Source: Lachnospiraceae bacterium (GTDB lineage Bacteria; Bacillota; Clostridia; Lachnospirales; Lachnospiraceae). Taken from it: 64,000 bases of DNA. Positions 1-8,006 of the stretch are shown one piece after another. How positions within the stretch are numbered: position 1 is the stretch's first letter; the number at the start of each line of letters is the position of its first letter. The stretch covers positions 61,241 through 125,240 of the forward strand of contig JAFVCL010000016.1 in the NCBI GenBank assembly GCA_017479285.1, read 5' to 3'. Position numbers and translations under genes: made by a program. The notes below the pieces were generated by a model. It saw nothing but the letters and a program-made list of their open reading frames with translations. It was not told the origin of the DNA and did not search any database.

Positions 1-1
1 C

Positions 2-496
2 TCTAATTTAAGCGGAGATGTGTGCAGCACTCTTTTCGGATCGACTTCTATCCTTACGCTGAGAAAGTGGGAGGTGATCGTCTGCATAGTTTTATCGGTA
101 CTTGTAACGGCAGTATTCATACTCTTTTACAATAAAATTTTCGCGGTCACCTTTGACGAGGATTTTTCAAAGGCAAGCGGAATGAATTCCGGAGCGGTCA
201 ATTATCTTATAGCGGTGGTTATAGCTGTCATAATCGTGCTTGCGATGAACCTTGTAGGCTCGCTTCTAATATCCGCGCTTGTGATTTTTCCGGCTCTGTC
301 AGCCATGAGATTGTTTGGAAGCTTCAGGGCTGTCACGATCTTTTCCGCATGTATATCTGTTGTCTGTGCGCTTTTGGGACTTTTAATATCCATACTTGCC
401 GGAACCCCTATCGGTTCAACGATAGTGGCAGTCGATGTCGCAGCGTTTTTTGTATGCTGGATCGCCGGAAGGATAAAAGGAAATGCTTCGGCGTAA
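2..496 (+). CDS. Metal-ion ABC transporter permease, C-terminal part (ABC-3/ZnuB family)
   Basis: The frame is open from the first bases of the window, so this is the 3' part of a gene that begins upstream; the GTG at 20 is probably an internal Val codon. The visible part starts with a GDVCSTLFGS stretch, a loop typical of ABC-3 family permeases (ZnuB, TroC, MntB), and continues with about four hydrophobic segments. The family imports zinc or manganese together with a binding protein and an ATPase, which should lie upstream. The stop is followed after 30 bases by the next start, so the downstream lipoprotein is probably in the same operon. The metal cannot be told from this part. Confidence 0.75.
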   Translation, partial: SNLSGDVCSTLFGSTSILTLRKWEVIVCIVLSVLVTAVFILFYNKIFAVTFDEDFSKASGMNSGAVNYLIAVVIAVIIVLAMNLVGSLLISALVIFPALSAMRLFGSFRAVTIFSACISVVCALLGLLISILAGTPIGSTIVAVDVAAFFVCWIAGRIKGNASA

Positions 497-526
497 AAAG
501 GGACGCCGGTAAGGAAGGTGAAGCTG

Positions 527-1117
527 ATGAAAAACAGAAAATATGTTATAGCAATAGTTCTTGGGCTGTCGATGTTATGTATAACGGCATGTGGGCAGCA
601 GGGGGCATCTTCACACAATAATACGGCCGCCCAGAGCATCGCCCAGGTTCTTGAGACCGAGATGGCGAAAGAGGATGAAAAGGCTGAAAAGAGTGGTGAG
701 ACGGAAAATGAGGAAGGGCAACAGGCTGAAGACGATAGTAAGGAAGACGCAGATAACAGCGCCGGGACAGATTATAGCATAGATATCGATCTTACGGTTC
801 TTTCCTCGGATCTTGTGTATGCCGAGGTTTACAATATGATGGCAAGACCGGACGATTATGTGGGAAAGGTGGTTAAGATGACGGGAGCCTACAGCTACTA
901 TCATGATGATGCCACGGGAAATGATTACCATGCCTGCATAATACAGGACGCAACCGCCTGCTGTGCGCAGGGTATCGAATTTGTGCCGACGGCGGAATAT
1001 TCGTTTCCGGAGGACTATCCGGCTGACGGAGAAGATGTTACGGTGGTAGGGATATTTGATGTATACCTTGAGGCGGATTTTGCGTTTTTAACTCTTCGGG
1101 AGGCAGATATACTCTGA
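527..1117 (+). CDS. Lipoprotein with predicted OB-fold-like domain, downstream of metal ABC permease
   Basis: A 196-residue protein. The ATG at 527 is preferred over the GTG at 518 because an AAGGAAG site lies 9 bases before it. It has a short positive N-terminus, a hydrophobic stretch and a lipobox (CITACG) with the acylated Cys near residue 18, so it should be a membrane-anchored exported lipoprotein. A low-complexity acidic linker rich in Glu, Asp and Lys follows (residues about 35-80). The rest is a beta-rich domain with 'DDYVGKVVKMTGAY' and 'GEDVTVVGIFDVY', similar to small OB-fold domains. Its position suggests a link to metal uptake, but no metal-binding cluster is obvious. Function unknown. 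Confidence 0.7.
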   Translation: MKNRKYVIAIVLGLSMLCITACGQQGASSHNNTAAQSIAQVLETEMAKEDEKAEKSGETENEEGQQAEDDSKEDADNSAGTDYSIDIDLTVLSSDLVYAEVYNMMARPDDYVGKVVKMTGAYSYYHDDATGNDYHACIIQDATACCAQGIEFVPTAEYSFPEDYPADGEDVTVVGIFDVYLEADFAFLTLREADIL

Positions 1118-1130
1118 TATATATAACATA

Positions 1131-1610
1131 TTACTCTATCGTTACAGTACCGGAATCTCCGGAGCTCCCCGAGCCGACCTTCCAGGAGGTTATGTGATAA
1201 AGATACGGAGAAGTCTCTCCTCCGGCGGGATCGGGGTAGTCTATCGAAAGCTCTACATAAAGCTTCTGGGATGAATCAATATTAATTACGAAGGAGCGTG
1301 AATTTCCGCCGACGGAATCGTAATAAGCCTTGCTGCTGCCTTCTGAGAGGTTATAAGCGGTGAAGAGTTCTTCGTCTATCTGGGCGATGAGCTCCTGTGC
1401 TTTGTTACATGCGGCGTAATACTCGCTTGTCCTTGTGATTACCTTGTTTCCGAGCTTTCGGTCGGAATTTGAGCTGACAACGGAGAGAACCGCGAAAGCC
1501 ACAAGGCAGAGCGTGACAAATATAAGAAGTATGGATGTGGAACCCGGGTTTAGCTTAAACTCGGGTGAATTTTTAGGTATATCGTTTAATCCGGTTGTTT
1601 TATCTGACAT
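1131..1610 (-). CDS. Pseudopilin-like protein, last gene of a type II secretion-like operon
   Basis: A 159-residue protein with one hydrophobic helix (about residues 26-48) after a hydrophilic leader ending in NPGSTSILLIF. That looks like a prepilin peptidase site (G before STSIL), but it lacks the usual Glu at +5, as in GspK/ComGG-type minor pseudopilins. The C-terminal half is a soluble, Ser/Gly-rich domain. It is one base from the upstream gene, so it is surely co-transcribed with it. Its end faces the end of the lipoprotein gene at 1117, only 13 bases away, and I see no clear terminator between them. A minor pilin role is inferred from context. Confidence 0.55.
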   Translation of the reverse strand: MSDKTTGLNDIPKNSPEFKLNPGSTSILLIFVTLCLVAFAVLSVVSSNSDRKLGNKVITRTSEYYAACNKAQELIAQIDEELFTAYNLSEGSSKAYYDSVGGNSRSFVINIDSSQKLYVELSIDYPDPAGGETSPYLYHITSWKVGSGSSGDSGTVTIE

Positions 1611-1611
1611 A

Positions 1612-2088
1612 TCAGTTGTCCTTCATAGTTCTTTCATCGGGGAACTTGTGGGGGTCATCAACAGTTACGCTAAGCGAGTAGATAAGCCGGGTTCCATCGG
1701 CTGTAAACTCATAAAAGGAGATCACACCGTCCTTCATCCCGACGGTCTCCGAGTCAGTGACGCTCAGCTGGGCCTCGTAGCGGACAGACTCGCTTGACGG
1801 AGAAACCTGATTGAAATTCTCGTCGAAGTAAACACCGAGAAGATCACGGGCAAGAAGAGTGTTGTCTTCGTAAAGCTTATGGGAGATCGTGTTTACATTT
1901 CCGTGCTCCGCGTAAAAGCACTCCGCAAGGTTATTAACTTCTATTACTGCGTGGTTTTCCTGGATGGCGGTCTTGCTTATCGTATGGGACTTTGCAAACA
2001 TCTGGGCACACACGGCGGCGCTCAGTGAAAAAAAGAGCAGACATACGATCATTTCCATCAGGAAAAGACCTGATTTTGAATGTTTCAT
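1612..2088 (-). CDS. Prepilin-type N-methylation protein (pseudopilin)
   Basis: A 158-residue protein with the best pilin signature of the cluster. A short basic leader, MKHSKSG, is followed by LFLMEMIVCLLFF, so prepilin peptidase would cut after Gly and leave Glu at +5 of a hydrophobic helix. The soluble head has no assignable fold by eye. It lies 14 bases after the DUF4860-like gene and one base before the next pseudopilin gene. It is probably a pseudopilin of a small type II secretion or type IV pilus-like machine. The prepilin peptidase it needs is not in the window. Confidence 0.65.
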   Translation of the reverse strand: MKHSKSGLFLMEMIVCLLFFSLSAAVCAQMFAKSHTISKTAIQENHAVIEVNNLAECFYAEHGNVNTISHKLYEDNTLLARDLLGVYFDENFNQVSPSSESVRYEAQLSVTDSETVGMKDGVISFYEFTADGTRLIYSLSVTVDDPHKFPDERTMKDN

Positions 2089-2102
2089 TTAAAAATCTCC
2101 GT

Positions 2103-2594
2103 TTAAGGTTCCTTCCGGTAATCAGACAGGATCAGTCTGTTTGTTTCTCCGCTTTTGTGATAAAGTCCGATCTCTATAAGATTGTCGGACAGTGTTTCCT
2201 TTGCGGAAAGCTCATCAAGCTCGGTTATCTTTTGCCCTGCCGCCAGGAGCCCAGGTGTAAGCTCATTAACTACAGGCGAATACAGCTCGCAGAGATATCC
2301 GTTCCTGCAATAAAGGTAAGTCGCAAATTCTCTGTCGCCGGATTTCATGCGTATCTCAAGCACATCCCCGTCACCGGTGTGATTTATACCGATTTCTCCG
2401 CCCTGTCTGAGCTTTTCGCTGATATATGAGGAAGCGGTCCGGGTCTCAAAGTTTGACTGCATATTGCTTATCGTGTTGCGATAGATGGAGGAACCTGCGA
2501 TTATAAGCATTACCGCAGAAAAAGCAAAGGCTCCGAAGAGTGCAAGCACGAATATGACATCGATTATGTGTGGCTGCTGTTTTTTCTGTTGCAT
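2103..2594 (-). CDS. DUF4860-like membrane-anchored protein of the pseudopilin operon
   Basis: A 163-residue protein that begins with a polar, Gln/Lys-rich tail, then one transmembrane helix (about residues 10-33), then a beta-rich extracytoplasmic domain. The start 'HIIDVIFVLALFGAFAFS' and the overall layout match my memory of DUF4860 proteins encoded in clostridial secretion-like clusters. It shows no prepilin cleavage site. It sits between two pseudopilin-like genes in one transcription unit, so a structural or assembly role is likely. The DUF number is from memory and was not checked. Confidence 0.5.
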   Translation of the reverse strand: MQQKKQQPHIIDVIFVLALFGAFAFSAVMLIIAGSSIYRNTISNMQSNFETRTASSYISEKLRQGGEIGINHTGDGDVLEIRMKSGDREFATYLYCRNGYLCELYSPVVNELTPGLLAAGQKITELDELSAKETLSDNLIEIGLYHKSGETNRLILSDYRKEP

Positions 2595-2642
2595 ATCTGT
2601 TTCCTTTAAAGGAGCGGGTGGAACCGGCTCTTAAAAAGCGGT

Positions 2643-2987
2643 TTAGTAGAATCTTATGCCGGATCTTTTTGTAACGACATAGTCCGGATAGAGGTTCTCG
2701 CCGTAAAAGGTATACTGAACGACAAAGCTGTCGTGGTCGTAAGTAAGCCCGTAATGATCCTCAAGATAACCGACATTTTCCGGGTATTTACCCTCGAGAG
2801 CGTAGCACTGGGCGATATCATGCTCAAGCGCGGTCTCAAGGCTCTGTTTCTGCCTCGCGGCGGTATCTTCGGATACATTCCCCAAAAGGATAAAGAAAAC
2901 AATGAGTACCACGATAAAAAACACGATCGGCAGATATCTTGCGACATATTTAATTGGAGCAGGAGAAGCCTGTTCAAATCTGTTCAT
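2643..2987 (-). CDS. Small pseudopilin-like membrane protein
   Basis: A 114-residue protein with one transmembrane helix (about residues 17-37) and a small extracellular head. The head contains 'CYALEGKYPENVGYLEDHYGL', which resembles the head of GspG/PilE-type major pseudopilins (tyrosine/alanine-leucine-x-GxYP). It lacks the classical Gly/Glu processing site. It is separated from the GspF gene by 88 bases and from the DUF4860-like gene by 48 bases; the short gaps contain AACCGGCT-type half repeats that could fold into small hairpins. A major-pilin-like role is a guess from head similarity and position. Confidence 0.5.
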   Translation of the reverse strand: MNRFEQASPAPIKYVARYLPIVFFIVVLIVFFILLGNVSEDTAARQKQSLETALEHDIAQCYALEGKYPENVGYLEDHYGLTYDHDSFVVQYTFYGENLYPDYVVTKRSGIRFY

Positions 2988-3075
2988 TTTTGTATTTCCT
3001 TGTAAATATAGATCCTTTATGGCTTAAAACCATACGGGCCGTTTCCAAAGCCGGTTCTCAATGCAGAGCAAAGCC

Positions 3076-4121
3076 TTATCCGATGCTCGACATGATACCC
3101 ATAAGAGGAAGTATTACCGAGAGAAGGATCATTCCGACTATGAGCGAAAGTATGATAACAAGTGTGGGCTCAAGTACGGAAAGGATGGATTGTATCTTCT
3201 TGGTGGACTGTTTTTCGTAGGAATCCGCGATCTGGATAAGCACGGTGTCCGGATTACCGCTCGTAAATCCTACGGAGACCATCTGCGAGTAAAGATTACT
3301 GAAGATCTCGGAGGAGGAAAGTGCCTCTGAGAAATTTGAACCCTCACGGATGAGCTGTTTACAGTGATCTATCTTTGCGGACATCTTTGGATGCTCAACC
3401 ATTTTTTTAGCCATATCAAGACCTGCGTAAGTGTCCATGCCGCTTGAGATGGAGATGGCAAGTGAGCTGGCAAATCTTTCGCACGCCACGCTGTCATAGA
3501 AGCCTTTTGTCAAAGGGAAGTGGATCAGGAAGTTGTGGCTCAATTTGCGGCCCGAGGCGGTGTGGTTGGCAAATATATAGAAAAGCACAAGTACTCCGAG
3601 TATGCAGAGGAACACGATAGAGTAATTGTTGAGCGCCTGGCCGATCTTCAGCATCGAGCCGGCGATACCGGTCATATCGGTTCCGAGCTCGTTAAATACC
3701 TGCTGGAATATAGGCATGACCTTTCCGACGAGAACTATGATAACGACAAGCATCATTACGAGCATGACCATGGGGTAGGTAAGGGCTCCACGGAGACTCT
3801 CGGAGATAGCCTGCTCTTTTTCGTAAAATTCCGCAAGGGCGTTCATACAGGTATCGGTCTTACCGGACTGTTCACCGAGGGTTATCATATTGATAACATA
3901 ATCGGGAAATACACCTGTCTCGGACAGAGCGGTGGCAAAGGTTTCTCCCTTTCTGCAGGTATCTCTTATCTGGGTGATAAGCTCTTTACCCTTTTCATTC
4001 TTGCTGTCATTAAGAAGGATCTGCATCGCATCTCTCGGGCCGATACCCGCGGTAAACAGCATCGAAGTCTGTCTGAAAAGGATGCAATTTCTTCGTTTGA
4101 TAGGTTCTTTTGTTTCGCCAT
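3076..4121 (-). pseudogene. Type II secretion system F (GspF/PilC) gene with a one-base frameshift
   Basis: GspF/PilC proteins are inner-membrane platform proteins of type II secretion and type IV pili. The main open frame (328 residues, from 4062) has the duplicated GspF layout: two four-helix domains, each followed by hydrophobic segments, with 'LGEQSGKTDTCM' and 'VGFTSGNPDTVL' as the repeated family signature. The true start is the ATG at 4121, which has a GAGGAAAG site 5 bases upstream and encodes MAKQKNLSNEEIASF. That frame then misses the main frame by one base. Adding one base to the A-run at 4076-4079 (T on the coding strand) restores SFFRQTSMLFTAG, exactly the family pattern. It is either a true frameshift or an assembly error; about 350 residues if repaired. 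Confidence 0.75.
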
Positions 4122-4137
4122 TTTTCTTTCCTCAATA

Positions 4138-5181
4138 TCAATATATTTTCTGGAGTGTATAATTGGTGCCGTCACCGATGAATTTTTTAAGAGCGTCGTC
4201 GTTTGTGCTTGCTCCGAAGGTCGGATCCATGAGCTGCCAGGTCGTTCCGGTGAATTCTATTATACCGTTCACCCAGCCGATATCGTCGATATGAACGCTG
4301 ATCCAGGCGTGGTATGCATCGGCGGCATAGCCTATTTCAAGGCGTGTCGGTATTCCCTGACTTCTCAGCATCGAGCACATGAGAGAAGCATAGTCAAGGC
4401 AGATTCCCTTTTTTATATCAAGTATCTCATCGATATCCGGAACATAGTTTGTTGGCTTGCTCTCTGCCTTTGCGGTATCGTAAGTAATGTTTTTGATAAT
4501 GTAATCATATACAAGCTCTACCGCCTCTATATCGGAGTTTGCGCTGTAGACGATCTCGGATGCGAGCTTAACCGATTCGCTGTCCTTTGTAAAATTGACA
4601 TACTGGTTCGGGTAAAGATAAGGAGTAAGCTCATCCGCTATTTCGACATTTATTATCTCGGACATGGCAACCGCGTACTGGGTATCCTCGATATTCTCAT
4701 AAACCGCCACGGTGTAATCCCCGTTTCCGCCGGTTAAGGGAAATACCTCGAAATCGTTGGTCTTAAGATCGTAGGTGTAGACAACCTCGTCCGGTCCGGT
4801 GATCCTGAGCTTTATGATCGGAACCTCGCCGAAGTATTTAACACTTACATATCCGTCCTCACAGTGGGAATAATCGATCTCGGCGACCTCATTTGAGAGT
4901 ACAAGAGTACCGTCCGCAGCCGGTACAAGACAGCGGATGGAATTATCGCGGCTTCCTTTAACGGGCTCGGCAGACGGAGCGGCTTCTTTTCCGGGGTCGG
5001 CAGACGCATTCCCCTGATCGGTTCCGGCAGGGCTGCCGGCATTCCCGGAGGTTCCCTGATCGGTCAGCGTGCCGGACATTTGTGAAGGCGTGGGCGCAGA
5101 ACTGCCGCATCCCGATAAAAATGTCCCGGTTAAAAGGAAAGAAAGACAATATGCAATTACTTTTGATCCATGTATACGCAT
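4138..5181 (-). CDS. Transglutaminase-like lipoprotein
   Basis: A 347-residue exported lipoprotein: signal sequence with lipobox (TFLSGCG), then a Ser/Gly/Ala/Asp-rich linker to about residue 75, a beta-rich middle domain, and a C-terminal transglutaminase-like core. The core shows the Cys-His-Asp triad: KKGICLDYA (Cys), YHAWISV (His) and LMDPTFG (Asp), with the usual 'SMLRSQGIPTRLEIGYA' between Cys and His. Bacterial members act as proteases, amidases or cross-linkers at the cell surface. The gene opens the pseudopilin operon, ending 16 bases before the GspF start. Its substrate is unknown; a role in processing secreted or surface proteins of this operon is inferred. Confidence 0.8.
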   Translation of the reverse strand: MRIHGSKVIAYCLSFLLTGTFLSGCGSSAPTPSQMSGTLTDQGTSGNAGSPAGTDQGNASADPGKEAAPSAEPVKGSRDNSIRCLVPAADGTLVLSNEVAEIDYSHCEDGYVSVKYFGEVPIIKLRITGPDEVVYTYDLKTNDFEVFPLTGGNGDYTVAVYENIEDTQYAVAMSEIINVEIADELTPYLYPNQYVNFTKDSESVKLASEIVYSANSDIEAVELVYDYIIKNITYDTAKAESKPTNYVPDIDEILDIKKGICLDYASLMCSMLRSQGIPTRLEIGYAADAYHAWISVHIDDIGWVNGIIEFTGTTWQLMDPTFGASTNDDALKKFIGDGTNYTLQKIY

Positions 5182-5337
5182 ATTATTAATGTATATAAAA
5201 CGAGTTTATTCGATGGGTTTACTATAACATATTTGGGCTGAGATTTTAATACCCGGAGCGTTATTTTTATACAGATTTCCCAAAAAACATAAGAGGGTTT
5301 ATGGGCAGAGGCGGAAAAGCTGAAGAATTAATCAAAA

Positions 5338-5378
5338 CTTAACCAAATCTTAACCGGTTACCTACTATAATCTTAACC
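5338..5378 (+). promoter_or_regulatory. Promoter with 11-bp-spaced CTTAACC direct repeats
   Basis: CTTAACC occurs at 5338 and 5349 (exact 11-bp period) and again at 5372. A perfect TATAAT lies at 5366-5371, but the -35 position (5343-5348) is not a sigma-A hexamer and is covered by the repeats. This is the layout of an activator-dependent promoter bound by an OmpR/PhoB-type response regulator on one DNA face. It would drive the lipoprotein genes at 5481 and 6002. The rest of the 5182-5480 gap shows no coding sequence. Confidence 0.6.
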
Positions 5379-5480
5379 TGTTTTTATTTTATTATTGTAT
5401 GGAAGACTTTATAAACGGTAATACGGATATTTCACAGTATTTTACAGGAAAAGGTATTGAATAAAGGAGCGGAGAGAAAA

Positions 5481-5951
5481 ATGGCAAAGACGGGTAAATG
5501 GTTTTTGGGAGCGGCACTATGCATATCATTTCTTATAGTCCTTGTACTGTTTATTACGGGCTGTGGTTCTAAGGGGAGAGTCGGTACGGATACGGGAGAG
5601 GAGTGTCTAAACAAATACGGTGCTTTTTTTGGAATACCCGGGAACAAGGTATTTCTTAAGGAATATATGGATTGCCTTAAGATTGATGGAGGTATGGGCG
5701 GACATACACAGCCTGACTTTTGGAAGGAAGAAAACCCGGATATCTATATTCAAGAGCCGCTTTCCGATGAAGAAACGGGCAAATTTTATAAGCTTATTGA
5801 AGAGGCTGAAGCGACTGATAGCCGCAATAAGCTGATTTTCTCAATAATTGAGGAAGAAGCGGAAGGGTATTTCGCAGGGCAAAAAAGCCTTGATGAGGTT
5901 ATAAAGGTTATACAGAGCAGGGTGTCATTGTACCTGAATGAGAGAAGATGA
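5481..5951 (+). CDS. Miniature solute-binding-like lipoprotein (internally deleted paralogue)
   Basis: A 156-residue lipoprotein started at the ATG at 5481, which follows GGAGAG at a good distance. The first 35 residues (MAKTGKWFLG..., lipobox ITGCG) are nearly the same as those of the gene at 6002. The last 50 residues (EEEAEGYFAGQKSLDEV, IQSRVSLYLNERR) are the typical end of extracellular solute-binding proteins. The whole binding domain in between is missing, replaced by about 70 residues of related or unrelated sequence. The frame is intact, so it may be expressed, but it cannot be a normal sugar- or peptide-binding protein. It is likely a decay product of the family, or a small lipoprotein with a new role. 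Confidence 0.6.
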   Translation: MAKTGKWFLGAALCISFLIVLVLFITGCGSKGRVGTDTGEECLNKYGAFFGIPGNKVFLKEYMDCLKIDGGMGGHTQPDFWKEENPDIYIQEPLSDEETGKFYKLIEEAEATDSRNKLIFSIIEEEAEGYFAGQKSLDEVIKVIQSRVSLYLNERR

Positions 5952-6001
5952 TACAGCTTCCTCACTTATCGAAGGTATTGAATAAAGGAGCGGAGAGAAA
6001 T

Positions 6002-7810
6002 ATGACAAAGACGGGTAAATGTTTTTTTGGAGCGGTAGTGAGTTTTTCTTTTCTGATGGTTATGGCGTTTCTTATAATGGGCTGCGGCAGGACAGGAGGC
6101 CGCACAGGCGCGAGCGAAACCGTGGATGAAGCCGCTCTCGTGCTTCCTGCAAACGGGGAATATGTTTATGTTGCCGAAAATGTGACACAGAATTTTAAGG
6201 ACAGCTTTGGAGTATTTGTTAAGGGAGTCTTACCGGACGGGAGCGTTTGGGGGATAGACGAGGAAGGGAATATAGTCGGTGCGGAGAACGAAATAAGCGC
6301 CCTCACGGAAAACGAAACGGAGGACCTTGACCGGTGCGAGATATGGATAGGCGAAGATACTATCGTGGCAGCAAGGGATGATACCGTTTCATTCTTTGAC
6401 AAAGACGGAAGGAATAAAGGAAACGCCATAATAGCAGATGGTTATATAGAGGATATAGCTGATGGCTGGATACTATACCATACAACCGGTAATGAACGCG
6501 TATATACGGAAGTATGCCGCCTTGATGTCCCGAGACAGAAGGTGGGAGAAAAACCCGGGGATATTTCAGGAAATATAAACGGACTTTTTGAGAGCGGGAG
6601 CGATGAGAATTTTCTGTATTATTATGACAGTAATGGAGCATATCTTTACTCGGTAAAGGAAGATAAATCATACACAATTTTTTTATGGATTGATTTAGGC
6701 GTTGATAATATAACGGAATGCTGGAAAACAGGAGATGATTTTTTTGCTGCCTGTTTTAAAACTGATAAAGGAGGAGAAGATATATACAGAATAACACTGC
6801 GGAGAAAGGATGAATTGCCGGAGAGAAAAGAAATAGTAATAGCTTCCCCCGGGGTTGCGCTTAGTGTAAAGGCGACCGTGACAGACTTTAATAACTCACA
6901 GGATAAGATAAGGGTTACTATAAAAGATTATAGTAATAATTCCGACATTGAGGCTGCCGGGTTAAGACTTCAGGCGGATGTTCTTTCAGAAAATGCACCG
7001 GACATTTTGTCGGTATACAACAATGAAAGCTTAATGATAAGTCTTGCAAGGCAGGGAGGCTTTGTAAATCTCAGAACTTTCCTTGATGCTGATGATGAAA
7101 TGTCTGAGGATGATTATTACCCGGAGGTGCTTAAAATGGGAACATACAAGGATACCCTGTATATGATCCCCAAAACCTTTGCATTACATTCGCTGATAAT
7201 CCCGGGAGATGAAAGACCTGCGGACGGAGAGTGGACTATGGATAGTCTTCTGGATTATATTGACAAATATCCGGAGGCAACCTTTTGGTGCAGACATAGT
7301 GCAGATGATATTTTTTACTGGAGTTATTTTTTCTTCAGAAACATTACAGATTACTTCGTCAATGAAGAAACGGGAGATTGTCACTTTGAATCGGAAGAAT
7401 TCAAAAGGCTTTTGACAAAGGTAAAAGAGATGTCAATGAAGGATAACAGCGAGGATATGAGTTTATACAATTCATTTGAGGTATATGACGATGACGGAAG
7501 GCGGGCTTTTTGTCGGGAGATGTTTGAAAACCATAAATGGCTTGCAGAGTGGGGCAGTGTTTTTTCGTTGAATGAAATATATGATTTAAGACAGAGCCTG
7601 GGTGAGGATATTTGTTTTGGCTATTTTCCGACCGGGGATGGAACAGGAAAGACGGTAATAGACTGGGGGTGGGACCCCGATGGTCTTGCGATCCTTGAAT
7701 CCTCGGATAATAAAGAAGAAGCATGGGAATTTATAAGGTATTTTCTAATGCTTGAACCAAAGTGGAGTGATTTTGAGCTGCACTCAAATAAAAAGCATAT
7801 ATCTTCTTGA
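6002..7810 (+). CDS. Solute-binding-like lipoprotein with N-terminal propeller-like region, frameshifted at its 3' end
   Basis: A 602-residue lipoprotein (ATG at 6002, GGAGAG before it; lipobox IMGCG). Residues about 45-280 are beta-rich with repeated 'DGSVWGID', 'DDTVSFFDKDG' strands like a small propeller; residues about 290-600 resemble family 1 extracellular solute-binding proteins. It is a shorter relative of the 781-residue protein encoded at 13719-16064. The frame ends at 7810, but the family's normal C-terminus (SGKKELDEV, IQSRVSLCLNERR) continues in the next frame up to 7961; the shift maps to the A-run around 7790-7794. There is no permease nearby, so it is an orphan. It lies 50 bases after the miniature gene without a terminator, so it should use the promoter at 5366. 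Confidence 0.65.
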   Translation: MTKTGKCFFGAVVSFSFLMVMAFLIMGCGRTGGRTGASETVDEAALVLPANGEYVYVAENVTQNFKDSFGVFVKGVLPDGSVWGIDEEGNIVGAENEISALTENETEDLDRCEIWIGEDTIVAARDDTVSFFDKDGRNKGNAIIADGYIEDIADGWILYHTTGNERVYTEVCRLDVPRQKVGEKPGDISGNINGLFESGSDENFLYYYDSNGAYLYSVKEDKSYTIFLWIDLGVDNITECWKTGDDFFAACFKTDKGGEDIYRITLRRKDELPERKEIVIASPGVALSVKATVTDFNNSQDKIRVTIKDYSNNSDIEAAGLRLQADVLSENAPDILSVYNNESLMISLARQGGFVNLRTFLDADDEMSEDDYYPEVLKMGTYKDTLYMIPKTFALHSLIIPGDERPADGEWTMDSLLDYIDKYPEATFWCRHSADDIFYWSYFFFRNITDYFVNEETGDCHFESEEFKRLLTKVKEMSMKDNSEDMSLYNSFEVYDDDGRRAFCREMFENHKWLAEWGSVFSLNEIYDLRQSLGEDICFGYFPTGDGTGKTVIDWGWDPDGLAILESSDNKEEAWEFIRYFLMLEPKWSDFELHSNKKHISS

Positions 7811-7961
7811 ACAAAGTGATGTAAATTCGGACATTGACAGGGATATTTATGATATTTTGTATTGGGAGACAGAGGATTATTTCTCCGGGAAGAAGGAGCT
7901 TGATGAAGTCTGCAAGGTTATCCAGAGCAGGGTATCACTGTGCCTGAATGAGAGAAGATGA
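7811..7961 (+). pseudogene. Out-of-frame C-terminal tail of the preceding solute-binding-like gene
   Basis: This stretch, read one frame over from the gene before it, encodes the conserved end of the family: YLLEQSDVNSDIDRDIYDIL, then YFSGKKELDEV and IQSRVSLCLNERR. It has no start signal of its own and is best taken as the tail cut off by the frameshift near 7790. The same tail, with the same frameshift, recurs at 13501-13653. Confidence 0.6.
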
Positions 7962-7969
7962 TACAGCTT

Positions 7970-8004
7970 CCTCACTCATAATATAAATTATGAGTGAGGG
8001 TTTT
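7970..8004 (+). terminator. Intrinsic terminator of the lipoprotein pair
   Basis: A perfect 13-bp stem (7970-7982 with 7987-7999) around an ATAA loop, followed by GTTTT. The same hairpin, without the T-run, is found after the degraded copy at 13662-13691, and its first arm (CCTCACT) is left between the genes at 5481 and 6002, showing that the tandem copies once each had one. Confidence 0.75.
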
Positions 8005-8006
8005 GC

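Noticed and set aside
3520-4737. 405-codon plus-strand open frame opposite gspF and the transglutaminase gene
   Set aside because: Antisense shadow of two recognisable genes on the minus strand; no start signal, mixed composition.
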